Below, piece after piece: positions 51,867 through 60,063 of a stretch of DNA of 64,000 nucleotides. A program made the translations under genes and the position numbers. Numbering within the stretch: the first letter of the stretch is position 1; every line of letters begins with the position of its first letter. The DNA is taken from positions 62,001-126,000 of the forward strand of contig NZ_OY759719.1 of NCBI RefSeq assembly GCF_963662555.1, read 5' to 3'. The notes below the pieces were generated by a model. It had not been told where the DNA came from. It made no database searches and saw only the letters and a list, made by a program, of their open reading frames with translations. The DNA is from Thiomicrorhabdus sp. (GTDB taxonomy: Bacteria; Pseudomonadota; Gammaproteobacteria; Thiomicrospirales; Thiomicrospiraceae).

Positions 51867-53207
51867 ATGAAAAACACTTCTTTAAAGACCAAATTACTGA
51901 CCTCTGTTATTTCTGCAACAATTTTGCAGACTTGCTTTGTCATGCCAAGTTATGCGATGGAACTGGTTCCTACAATTGAAGATGCCATTATTCATAACCC
52001 AGAATTTAGACAGCAAATTAAAATTCATCAAGGTGCCGCTGCAGAGTTAGAAGGTGCAGAAGGAAGCTGGTTACCAACTGTTGATGTGGCCGCAGGAATT
52101 GGCCATGAAGAAACAGATATTGATAGCCGTGGATCATCAACAAGTATGACCAGAAAAGAATCCTCAATTAGTATTAAAGAAAATCTTTTTGAAGGCTTTA
52201 AGACAGAAAACGAAATTGAACGCCAACAAGCCAAAATGGATGCTGCGGGTTACACAGCAGAAGCAAAAGCCAGCAAAATTGCCCTTGATATGGCACAGGC
52301 TTATGTTAATTTACTGAAAGAACAAGAATTACTTCGTTTAGAATCTGAAAACAGAAAAACCCACGAACGTATTCTTGATCAGATTACCCAACGTAGTGAA
52401 GCTGGAATTGGAAACCAAGTAGAAGTTGATCAAGCAAAAGCACGATTAGCTCTTGCCACGTCTAACCAATTAGCTGCTCACAATAACTACAATGATGCAT
52501 TAAGTCGATTTCAACGTGTGCTTGGTCGTTTACCGGACAATGATCTAATTAAACCTGATTTAAATTTCAAACTTCCCGACACCTTATCAGATGCGATTGA
52601 TATTGCACTGTTAAACCACCCAACTTTACGTTCTGCTAATGCTGATATTGCGCAAGCTCAAGCCCAACATAGAAGTGCTAAAAGCCCGTACTTTCCTACA
52701 CTGAATATTGAATTATTAAAAACTTACGATGAAGACATTGACGGTATTAAAGGGAAAAACGAAGACTTACAAGCGATGCTACGTTTACGCTACAACCTTT
52801 ATAATGGTGGTAAAGACGTAGCCAACCGAAAAAGAACCGCTGCAGGCGTGCAACAAGCCGCTGAGATACGCAACAATACTCGTCGCCAAACTATTGAAAA
52901 CCTTCGCTATGCATGGGATGCAAAAAAATATGTGGGCCAACAATTAGTCTACATTAAAAAACATATAAAACTTACCTATGAAACTCTTGAAGGCTACCGC
53001 AAACAGTTTAGTTTAGGAAGACGTTCTTTGCTTGACTTGCTCAATACTGAAGATGAATACAACAGCGCTTTACGTACACTTGTAACGAGCGAAAGTGACT
53101 ATGCTATTGCTGAGTTCCGCATCTTGGATGGTATGGGTAAACTCATTGATACATTAAAAGTTAATGTAAACTATGCTGAAGTTGACAAAGATTATTCAAA
53201 CGAATAA
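51867..53207 (+). CDS. TolC-type outer-membrane channel (LapE-like)
   Basis: A 446-residue outer-membrane efflux protein. Signal peptide ends near PSYA (about residue 31), then MELVPTIEDAIIHNPEFRQ and repeated helical hairpins (LNHPTLRSANADIAQAQAQHRSAKSP; SLGRRSLLDLLNTEDEYNSAL). The frame opens at 51843, but the ATG at 51867 (MKNTSLKTK) begins directly at the signal peptide and has GGGA upstream. It would form the exit channel for the Lap adhesin with the ABC and HlyD proteins. The adhesin gene was not found next to it. Confidence 0.88.
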   Translation: MKNTSLKTKLLTSVISATILQTCFVMPSYAMELVPTIEDAIIHNPEFRQQIKIHQGAAAELEGAEGSWLPTVDVAAGIGHEETDIDSRGSSTSMTRKESSISIKENLFEGFKTENEIERQQAKMDAAGYTAEAKASKIALDMAQAYVNLLKEQELLRLESENRKTHERILDQITQRSEAGIGNQVEVDQAKARLALATSNQLAAHNNYNDALSRFQRVLGRLPDNDLIKPDLNFKLPDTLSDAIDIALLNHPTLRSANADIAQAQAQHRSAKSPYFPTLNIELLKTYDEDIDGIKGKNEDLQAMLRLRYNLYNGGKDVANRKRTAAGVQQAAEIRNNTRRQTIENLRYAWDAKKYVGQQLVYIKKHIKLTYETLEGYRKQFSLGRRSLLDLLNTEDEYNSALRTLVTSESDYAIAEFRILDGMGKLIDTLKVNVNYAEVDKDYSNE

Positions 53208-53233
53208 ATTCGACCAATAACTTCAACACACTG

Positions 53234-53305
53234 TCAGTAAAACCAAATAAATTAAGGCAGCCTTAAATTGATGAACATCTGTTTATCAACATATGGTTTT
53301 ACTGA
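53234..53305. other. 72-base three-way-junction-like inverted-repeat element
   Basis: A perfect 12-bp outer stem, TCAGTAAAACCA (53234-53245) with TGGTTTTACTGA (53294-53305), encloses two smaller hairpins: TTAAGGC-a-GCCTTAA (53252-53266), and TTGATGAA with TTTATCAA (53268-53289, one G-T pair). It lies between the convergent channel and SafE-like genes. It could be a structured RNA, a terminator, or a small inverted-repeat mobile element. Confidence 0.65.
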
Positions 53306-53395
53306 GATTGATATCCTAAACCCCATCAAAATAAAGCAATTCTTTAATAGAGCTATCTAACAACGAATACTTTCAAACTTAATAATTTAAAAGAG

Positions 53396-53411
53396 TTACC
53401 AGGCCTGGTAA
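53396..53411. repeat. Palindromic repeat, 16-bp perfect (copy 8)
   Basis: TTACCAGGCCTGGTAA, exact, between the convergent tolC-type and SafE-like genes. A further 12-bp version, ACCAGGCCTGGT at 53749-53760, lies inside the SafE-like gene. Confidence 0.9.
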
Positions 53412-53482
53412 TTTTATAAAGAAGCTCTATTTTATACTTACTACTTTTTATAAATATCAAATCTCAACAAAATTAATCGTCA

Positions 53483-54169
53483 TCAAACCGATACACTATA
53501 AGCTAAATAAAGTTGCCAAGCTCCCATCAACATCACGCTAAGTCCAGCGATGCGCTTTACCCAAACCATTCTTGCTAAACGCGTAAAGTAAAATGCGAAT
53601 ACTCCCATTAACATCAAATTAGGCAACGTACCTAAACCAAAAGCGAACATTACTGCCGCGCCGTTTAAGGCACTTCCAGCTGACATCGCCATAATCAACA
53701 TACTGTAAACTAATCCGCATGGTAACCAGCCCCAAATAAGACCATATAACCAGGCCTGGTAATAATGTTTAACTGGCGTCATATTTTTTGCATAAGGTGC
53801 CAACTTAATCCATAGGGCTTGGCCAAGCTTTTCTATTTTGGCTACACCAAACCACCAACCGCCTAGATACAATCCTAAAGCAATCATAAATAACCCAGCT
53901 ATAACCTGCAAAAATTGTTGGGCGGGTAGAAACGTAGCTAGAGATCCAATACCTGCGCCAAGGGCACCAAATACACCGCCTATAATCACATAACTAGTGA
54001 TACGACCTATATTGTATAAAAATTGGTATGGCATCATTTTCAGCCAACTGGTTTGTATACGACTTTCTAAACTAAACGTTAAGCCTCCAACAACACCTGC
54101 ACACATGCCTAAACAGTGCACACCACCTAACAGGCCAACCACTAAGGCAGTAATATAAATAGAATCCAT
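53483..54169 (-). CDS. SafE/TauE-family (DsbD-like) membrane protein
   Basis: A 228-residue protein with six membrane helices and the N-terminal signature LLGGVHCLGMCAGVVGGL (near 13-30), with C-terminal LIWGWLPCGLVYSMLIMAM near 147-165. The paired cysteine/histidine and WLPCGLVY blocks are typical of the sulfite-exporter-like DsbD_2 subgroup, often next to cytochrome oxidase assembly genes and proposed to act in metal or thiol transfer. None of those genes is adjacent. It overlaps or abuts comM by one base (54169), so the two are co-transcribed. Substrate unknown. Confidence 0.8.
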   Translation of the reverse strand: MDSIYITALVVGLLGGVHCLGMCAGVVGGLTFSLESRIQTSWLKMMPYQFLYNIGRITSYVIIGGVFGALGAGIGSLATFLPAQQFLQVIAGLFMIALGLYLGGWWFGVAKIEKLGQALWIKLAPYAKNMTPVKHYYQAWLYGLIWGWLPCGLVYSMLIMAMSAGSALNGAAVMFAFGLGTLPNLMLMGVFAFYFTRLARMVWVKRIAGLSVMLMGAWQLYLAYSVSV

Positions 54170-55710
54170 TACATAAATACCTTAGAGGTTGTTCGATAAC
54201 TTAATGCTTCTGCCAGGTGTTCAATCTTAATTTGATTATCCGCCTGCATATCTGCAATAGTGCGAGACAAACGCAACACTCGATGGTAGCCTCTAGCAGA
54301 CAATCCTAAGCCTGTAACGGCCTTTTCCATAAAAGCTTGTTCAACGGTATCCAGCTTGGCTAATTCATTTAATTCGTTTGAACTTAACTCAGAATTAAAA
54401 CAACCCTGTCTTTCAAGCTGGAACGCTCTTACATCAGTCACTCGTTGTTTTACAACTGCACTCGTTTCTTCTTGAGTTTGTGAATGATTTTGCAAATCCA
54501 CAATGTCTACAGCCGGCACTTCAATATGCACATCAATACGATCCATTAAAGGTCCAGAAATCTTTTTTTGATATCGTATAATTTGATCAGGAGTGTCTTT
54601 GCAACGTCCCAAAGGGTCGTCGGCAAAAAAACCACTAGGAGAAGGGTTCATGGCGGTAATAAGCAAACTGTTGGCAGGATAACTAACATGCTGATTTACT
54701 CTAGAAATATTTACCGATTTAGTCTCCAAAGGTTCTCTTAAAGCCTCAAGTACGGCACGGTTAAACTCTGGTAACTCGTCTAAAAACAAAACACCGTTAT
54801 GTGCCAAAGACAAAGCTCCTGGTTTAGGCGTTGAACCACCTCCCACCATTGCAGCCGCTGAAGCCGTATGATGCGGGTGAATAAAAGGACGTGAATAAAA
54901 AGAATCTTGTTCTATTTGTTGCCCTGAAATTGAGCGAATATTAGCAACCTCAATAGCTTCATCAGAAGTTAAATCAGGCAGTATCGTTATCAAACGTGAT
55001 GCTAACATACTTTTACCCGAGCCAGGTGGTCCCACCATCATCATTGAGTGATGGCCACTTGCGGCAATTTCTAATGCCCTTTTTGCCTGCAACTGCCCTC
55101 TCACCTCAGACAAGTCTTGAGCATAATGATTATCGTTGCCAGGTTTAAGAATCAACTCAGTATCAATATTTTTTGCGGCAACCTGCCCCATTAAAACTTG
55201 GCAAGCCTCTCTAAGGTCATTAACCAAAAACAGATTACTTTTAAGCTCGGGATAGGTTTGTACTAAAAGCCTTGCTTCATTGATATTAGAGAGAGGTAGG
55301 AGGATTTTTTTATTAGATGAATAGGATGCTAATAGACTTGAAATAGCCCCGTTTATACTGCGAAGTTCGCCTGTTAAAGCTAACTCACCAAACAACTCAA
55401 AGTCGGCAATATTATTAATATTAAGTTGCTCAGTGGCTAGTAGTATGCCAATAGCAATAGGCAAATCATAACGGCCGCCCGATTTTGGCAGATCCGCAGG
55501 AGCAAGGTTCACCGTAATACGCTTAGGAGGCAATTTAAAACCTGAGCTAATTATGGCGCTCCTTACCCTATCTTTACTCTCTTTAACAGATGCCTCTGGC
55601 AGCCCTACAATAGAAAAAGAAGGCAAACCATTACTCGCGTGCACCTCCACAACGACTTGGGGAGAATCCATCCCCAAAACTGCTCGCGTATAAAGACTGG
55701 CAACTAACAT
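54169..55710 (-). CDS. comM: ComM/YifB Mg-chelatase-like AAA ATPase
   Basis: ComM is a hexameric helicase that drives branch migration during natural transformation. The 513-residue protein has the N-terminal chelatase-like domain (LVASLYTRAVLGMDSPQVVVEVH in parts; GLPEASVKESKDRVRSAI), Walker A VGPPGSGKSMLASR near 215-228, GALSLAHNGVLFLDELPEF near 285-303 (Walker B), and the C-terminal SARGYHRVLRLSRTIADM block. All family landmarks are present. Found with dprA in this window, it suggests a transformable lineage, though neither gene alone proves competence. Confidence 0.93.
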   Translation of the reverse strand: MLVASLYTRAVLGMDSPQVVVEVHASNGLPSFSIVGLPEASVKESKDRVRSAIISSGFKLPPKRITVNLAPADLPKSGGRYDLPIAIGILLATEQLNINNIADFELFGELALTGELRSINGAISSLLASYSSNKKILLPLSNINEARLLVQTYPELKSNLFLVNDLREACQVLMGQVAAKNIDTELILKPGNDNHYAQDLSEVRGQLQAKRALEIAASGHHSMMMVGPPGSGKSMLASRLITILPDLTSDEAIEVANIRSISGQQIEQDSFYSRPFIHPHHTASAAAMVGGGSTPKPGALSLAHNGVLFLDELPEFNRAVLEALREPLETKSVNISRVNQHVSYPANSLLITAMNPSPSGFFADDPLGRCKDTPDQIIRYQKKISGPLMDRIDVHIEVPAVDIVDLQNHSQTQEETSAVVKQRVTDVRAFQLERQGCFNSELSSNELNELAKLDTVEQAFMEKAVTGLGLSARGYHRVLRLSRTIADMQADNQIKIEHLAEALSYRTTSKVFM

Positions 55711-55720
55711 GCAGCAGAAC

Positions 55721-55972
55721 CTATTTTGAGTTTAGGTGCTGTTCTAGCTCAGATACTTGTTTTTCTAGCTGCTCTAATTTAGCCCTAGTTTTAGCTAATA
55801 CCCCGGCTTGAATATCAAACTCTTCACGGGTAACTAAATCCATCTTATCAAAAGCATTAGAAAGTATAGATTTCAATTGTGACTGCATACCTTGAGGCAT
55901 TTCACCAAATCCTTCAGGAATGACATCCGCAATTTTTTTGGCAACCGATTCTAACTGAGATGGGTTTAACAT
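55721..55972 (-). CDS. ubiK: UbiK-family accessory factor
   Basis: UbiK (BMFP/YqiC) is a small coiled-coil protein assisting ubiquinone biosynthesis under aerobic conditions. From the ATG at 55972 the protein has 83 residues (MLNPSQLESVAKKIADVIPEG), the family length. A longer frame from 56059 adds sequence with no homology, and GGAAAG lies before the chosen start. The C-terminal half (REEFDIQAGVLAKTRAKLEQL) is the trimerising coiled coil. It lies just upstream of comM on the same strand. Confidence 0.9.
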   Translation of the reverse strand: MLNPSQLESVAKKIADVIPEGFGEMPQGMQSQLKSILSNAFDKMDLVTREEFDIQAGVLAKTRAKLEQLEKQVSELEQHLNSK

Positions 55973-56157
55973 AAAACTTTCCTTGATTGGTTGTACGAAT
56001 CCCAAACTATAACGGTTTATGTGAATTTTCGCTATAACAATACGCAGATTATTTCTCAAAACAACGTGACTTTGATATGATGCAAAGCACTTTTATCGCA
56101 CAACTTTCATGATAAAATCAAAGCATAGTTACGCATACTGAGAAGGAATATTAACTC

Positions 56158-57222
56158 GTGTTATTAGATATAAAAGACACCCCTGATAAAGCTAAAAGAA
56201 TTTTTGATAATTTAATTGATGTTTTTGAAGAGCAAAGTATTAATCCAACTCCGTTAAATTATTATGTTTGGTATGAATATTACAAAGGCGACAACCCTAA
56301 GTTTCGTCAAGAAATGGATGCCATATTACATGACCCGTTTGGCTATAACGACCGTGTTGGCCGACGTTTATATGATGAATTTCTAAGCGAAAACGATGAT
56401 AAAGGTTCTGATTTTGATCGTGCCTTTAGACGCTTAATTGACCTTATGGTCAAAAAAATGAATATTTGGAGCCAAAAGTTAGAAACTCACACTCAAGAAC
56501 TCGATGTCTGTACTAATAAACTTTCCGATCCCAACTTAAATGCTGATCAAGTTAAAGCGATTACTAACACCGTACTAAATGCGGCAACGGATATGCACCA
56601 AAGCAGTATCGCTTTTCAAGAAGAGATGAGTCAAAGCTCCGATGAGGTGAAAAAGTTAAGACAACAGCTTATAGAAGCTCGTGCAGAGGCCATGCAAGAT
56701 GAACTCACTGAAATTGGTAACCGTAAAGCCTTTAATAACTCCATCAGAGAACTCATTCTAGATGCCAAGGATTCACCAGAAAACCTGTGTCTTATCCTTA
56801 GTGACATTGACCATTTCAAAAAATTCAATGATATTTATGGTCACTTAGTTGGCGATAGCGTATTGAGATACTACGCAAGCATTATGAAAAAAGATAAAGC
56901 CGACAATGAAACCATTTGTCGTTACGGTGGAGAAGAATTTGCCATATTGCTCGCCAATTCATCATTAGAAGAGGCTCAAGTCAGAGCAGAGAGCATTCGT
57001 AAAGCAATTGAATCAGCTCATTTAAAACGCAAAAACGAAGATAAGCCTATCTCAACCATAACAGCATCATTCGGTATTGCTAGTTTTAAAGGTGGCTCAG
57101 AAACGGAAGAAGAGTTTGTTGCTAGAGCAGATAAGGCACTCTATCAAGCAAAAGCATCTGGTAGAAACTGTATTATTTTAGAGACAGAACTAAAAGATAC
57201 CGAGGAAAATGACGGTAAATAA
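56158..57222 (+). CDS. Diguanylate cyclase (GGDEF)
   Basis: A 354-residue protein making c-di-GMP. The catalytic domain is intact: SDIDHFKKFNDIYGHLVGD near 218-236 and RYGGEEFAILL near 255-265 (GGEEF). No RxxD inhibitory site is obvious just upstream. The N-terminal ~180 residues are helical (FDNLIDVFEEQSINPTPLNYYVWYEYYKG) and unrecognised, with a coiled-coil linker near 150-185. No membrane helix, so soluble. Start is GTG at 56158, with AAGGA before it. It could supply c-di-GMP to the LapD system. Confidence 0.9.
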   Translation: MLLDIKDTPDKAKRIFDNLIDVFEEQSINPTPLNYYVWYEYYKGDNPKFRQEMDAILHDPFGYNDRVGRRLYDEFLSENDDKGSDFDRAFRRLIDLMVKKMNIWSQKLETHTQELDVCTNKLSDPNLNADQVKAITNTVLNAATDMHQSSIAFQEEMSQSSDEVKKLRQQLIEARAEAMQDELTEIGNRKAFNNSIRELILDAKDSPENLCLILSDIDHFKKFNDIYGHLVGDSVLRYYASIMKKDKADNETICRYGGEEFAILLANSSLEEAQVRAESIRKAIESAHLKRKNEDKPISTITASFGIASFKGGSETEEEFVARADKALYQAKASGRNCIILETELKDTEENDGK

Positions 57223-57233
57223 TTGCAAATTAA

Positions 57234-57251
57234 CTAGGGCTTTTTCCTAGG
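57234..57251 (+). terminator. Short hairpin after the diguanylate cyclase gene
   Basis: CTAGGG (57234-57239) pairs with CCCTAG (57246-57251), with a 6-base CT-rich loop, followed by GGAGTTTT. A plausible weak terminator between convergent genes. Confidence 0.5.
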
Positions 57252-57335
57252 GAGTTTTAATGTGAGTTAATCGTCAATTAACGAGCCAACTAACGTTAAC
57301 TAATACCTTTTCTCGCATTGCTTTTGTCTGTAAAT

Positions 57336-58025
57336 TTACGGTTTGTTTTCAACTTTAGGAGCCTTGATTAACAAGGTATCCACACCCAACTGACGCAATT
57401 CATTTCTTCGCTTATTCATAACTAAACGATCAGTAAATGGCCCTACCCTTAGGCGATAATAAGTTCTAACTTTTGTTTTTAAATTTGAAATTTCAACTTT
57501 TTGACCAAGACGAGCTAAACGCTTTTGCTCTTTTTTGGCAATCTCTTCCGAACCAAACGTTCCTGCCTGAATATAATACGGCTGCTCCAAAGCAACAGGG
57601 ATAGGCTCCGCATCCACTACCACTTCCATTTGCCCTAAACCATCATAAAAGCTGTATTTTGGCTCTTCTTGAGTTGATGCTTGTTCAGGTTTATCTGGAG
57701 TAATTTTAACCGCTTCAACCACCACAGGCTTAGGCTGAAGTTTGGCAGAAACACCCTGAACCGACTCCACAGCTTTTTCCTTTATCTCTGTCGCCGTTGA
57801 AAATATTGACTTTTCAGTAACTTGATTCGACTTTACACCCTGAGAGGCAAAGTGTTGAGTGACAAAAAAGCCAATCAATAGGACAATCGAAACCAGAAAA
57901 CCACCTGCCCATATCTTAGCAACAGAAGATTTACCTGATTGAACGGATTTGGGTGTAGCTTGAGACTTTCGCTGAAACGTTTGTTTGCGATGTTGTCCAT
58001 GTCCGTGACGAAAATCTCTAGCCAT
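57336..58025 (-). CDS. SPOR-domain protein (FtsN-like)
   Basis: A 229-residue bitopic membrane protein: basic cytoplasmic N terminus (RHGHGQHRKQTFQRK), one membrane helix near 37-55, a proline-rich periplasmic linker, and a C-terminal SPOR domain near 148-222 (YYIQAGTFGSEEIAKKEQKRLARLG; TYYRLRVGPFTDRLVMNKRRNEL). SPOR domains bind denuded septal peptidoglycan, and the layout fits FtsN of cell division. The protein begins one base after the argS stop, an argS-ftsN-like pairing common in gammaproteobacteria. The FtsN essential helical motif cannot be confirmed by eye. Confidence 0.85.
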   Translation of the reverse strand: MARDFRHGHGQHRKQTFQRKSQATPKSVQSGKSSVAKIWAGGFLVSIVLLIGFFVTQHFASQGVKSNQVTEKSIFSTATEIKEKAVESVQGVSAKLQPKPVVVEAVKITPDKPEQASTQEEPKYSFYDGLGQMEVVVDAEPIPVALEQPYYIQAGTFGSEEIAKKEQKRLARLGQKVEISNLKTKVRTYYRLRVGPFTDRLVMNKRRNELRQLGVDTLLIKAPKVENKP

Positions 58026-59792
58026 TTACATTTTCTCTGGAGCGGAGACACCAATAATGGCTAAGCCATTTTGCAACACCTGCTGAACGGCAGAAATTAG
58101 TGTTAAACGAGCTTGACGAGTTATATCATCTTCTACAATAAACTGGCTTGCATTGTAATAAGAGTGCAAACCATGAGCCAAATCTTTTAAATAATAAGCA
58201 ATTTGATGCGGTTCATAGACACCAGCAGCACGAGCGACTATCTCAGGGTACTTAGCTAACTCAGTAGCTAATTTTACCTCATGCTCGTTATCTAAACGTT
58301 CTATATTATCCAGGCCTACTTGAGCGTCAAACGTATAACCTTGTTGAATAGCTTGTTCCATGACTCGACAGATACGTGCATGAGCATACTGTATGTAATA
58401 GACAGGGTTCTCATTCGATTTAGACTTAGCCAAATCCAAATCAAAATCCATGTGCTGTTCAGATTTACGTTGCACATAAAAGAAACGTGCCGCATCACTT
58501 CCTACTTCTTCACGCAGCTCTCTTAGAGTTACAAACTGTCCACTACGAGTTGACATAGAGAGTTTTTCGCCACCACGATACAGTACAGCGAACTGTACCA
58601 ATAATACTTTTAAAGCTTCAGAATCTGTACCCATTGCTTGCATTGCCGCTTTTACACGCGGTACATAACCATGGTGATCTGATCCCCAAATATCAATCAA
58701 AATATCAAAGCCACGCTCTAACTTATTAAAGTGGTAGGCAATATCTGAGGCAAAATAAGTTTTAATACCATTATCACGCACAACTACACGGTCTTTTTCA
58801 TCACCATAATCCGTTGATTTAAACCACAGAGCTCCGCCTTTTTCATAGATTTTTCCTGACGCTTGGAGCTTTTCAATAGCCGCATCAATCACGCCAGAAT
58901 CCATTAATGAACGTTCAGAAAACCACTCGTCAAAATTAACGTTAAAGCCAACTAAGTCTTCTTTAATATCACCCAAAATGGCATCAATGGCCGTTTTAAA
59001 AACCGCTTCATAATGTTTAGCACCCAACAGGTTTTTAGCTTTGACAATTAAATCGTCAATATGCTTTTCTTTATCGCCATTTTCTTGACCTTCGTCAGGG
59101 GTAATCCCAGCAAAAATTTCTGAAGCTGGCTTTTGTAAGGTAGAAGCAAATTCAGCCTGAAGAGTAGCGCAAATAGCGTAAATGTAATCCCCTTTATAAC
59201 CGTTGCTTGGAAAGGCAAAAGCTTCACCGCACTGTTCTAAATAACGCAACCAAACTGAAGTCGCTAAAATATCCATCTGGCGACCAGCATCATTTACATA
59301 ATATTCTTTGGCTACTTCAAAGCCAGCTACTTCAAGCAAATTAGCGACGCTCGCACCATAGGCAGCACCACGGCCATGACCTACGTGCAAAGGCCCTGTT
59401 GGGTTAGCAGAGACAAACTCAACTAAAACTGAACGACCTTGCCCTACATTGCATTTACCAAACTCTGATTTTTGATCTAATACTGTTTTTACTACTGCAA
59501 ACTTGGCTGAATCATCCACAAAAAAGTTAATAAAACCAGGCCCTGCGATTTCTACTTTTTTTACAACACTTGAGTCCGCAGCAACTAAATCAACGATTTT
59601 CTGTGCTAGCTCTCTTGGCGGCATACCAGCTTGTTTGGTTAGCATCATCGCTAAATTAGTCGCAAAATCTCCATGAGATTTATCACGCGTATTTTCGACA
59701 TTAATGCGTGGCGAAACATCTTCTGGAATAATGCCTTGTTGTTTTAACTGTTGAACCACATCAATCAAAATTTGCGCAATTTGCTGCTTCAT
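58026..59792 (-). CDS. argS: Arginyl-tRNA synthetase
   Basis: ArgS charges tRNA-Arg. The 588-residue class I enzyme has the N-terminal additional domain (INVENTRDKSHGDFATNLAM, near 25-45), HIGH-type motif VSANPTGPLHVGHGRGAAYG near 128-147, the KMSKS-like GGEKLSMSTRSGQ near 405-418, and the anticodon-binding C-terminal domain. Length is typical. The SPOR gene follows directly. No regulatory leader is visible in the 271-base gap upstream, which holds a 22-bp palindrome and the topA terminator. Confidence 0.97.
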   Translation of the reverse strand: MKQQIAQILIDVVQQLKQQGIIPEDVSPRINVENTRDKSHGDFATNLAMMLTKQAGMPPRELAQKIVDLVAADSSVVKKVEIAGPGFINFFVDDSAKFAVVKTVLDQKSEFGKCNVGQGRSVLVEFVSANPTGPLHVGHGRGAAYGASVANLLEVAGFEVAKEYYVNDAGRQMDILATSVWLRYLEQCGEAFAFPSNGYKGDYIYAICATLQAEFASTLQKPASEIFAGITPDEGQENGDKEKHIDDLIVKAKNLLGAKHYEAVFKTAIDAILGDIKEDLVGFNVNFDEWFSERSLMDSGVIDAAIEKLQASGKIYEKGGALWFKSTDYGDEKDRVVVRDNGIKTYFASDIAYHFNKLERGFDILIDIWGSDHHGYVPRVKAAMQAMGTDSEALKVLLVQFAVLYRGGEKLSMSTRSGQFVTLRELREEVGSDAARFFYVQRKSEQHMDFDLDLAKSKSNENPVYYIQYAHARICRVMEQAIQQGYTFDAQVGLDNIERLDNEHEVKLATELAKYPEIVARAAGVYEPHQIAYYLKDLAHGLHSYYNASQFIVEDDITRQARLTLISAVQQVLQNGLAIIGVSAPEKM

Positions 59793-59935
59793 GCGAACGT
59801 CTCTTTTAGTTGAACTCTATGCTTAAATAATGGCCAATCAGAGAAACTGAAACCAATTACCTAAATCAGAAAGATTAAATATTTTATAAAACCAGGTATT
59901 TTACTAAATTAAATTTAGTCAACGAGGATAATTTT

Positions 59936-59957
59936 AAATTACCAGGCCTGGTAATTT
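59936..59957. repeat. Palindromic repeat, 22-bp perfect (copy 9)
   Basis: The core (59940-59953) is extended by AAAT/ATTT arms to a perfect 22-bp palindrome. It lies between topA and argS, which are both on the minus strand. Confidence 0.9.
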
Positions 59958-59995
59958 TGATTAGATAAATTTGCATCACTCAAAAAAACAAAAAA

Positions 59996-60013
59996 GCGAG
60001 TAAAACTACTCGC
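59996..60013 (-). terminator. Rho-independent terminator of topA
   Basis: GCGAGTA (59996-60002) pairs with TACTCGC (60007-60013) around an AAAC loop. On the minus strand it is followed by a T-rich run (reverse of the A tract at 59982-59995), the normal intrinsic terminator arrangement for topA. Confidence 0.85.
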
Positions 60014-60063
60014 CTTTTCCATATTTTCATATTCTCATAGGCAACGGTTAACTAAAAAAGAGC

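Noticed and set aside
16012..59957. Palindrome as a DNA uptake sequence for the comM/dprA competence genes
   Set aside because: Known uptake sequences are generally shorter and non-palindromic; nothing in the sequence ties the motif to uptake. Kept only as a weak alternative.
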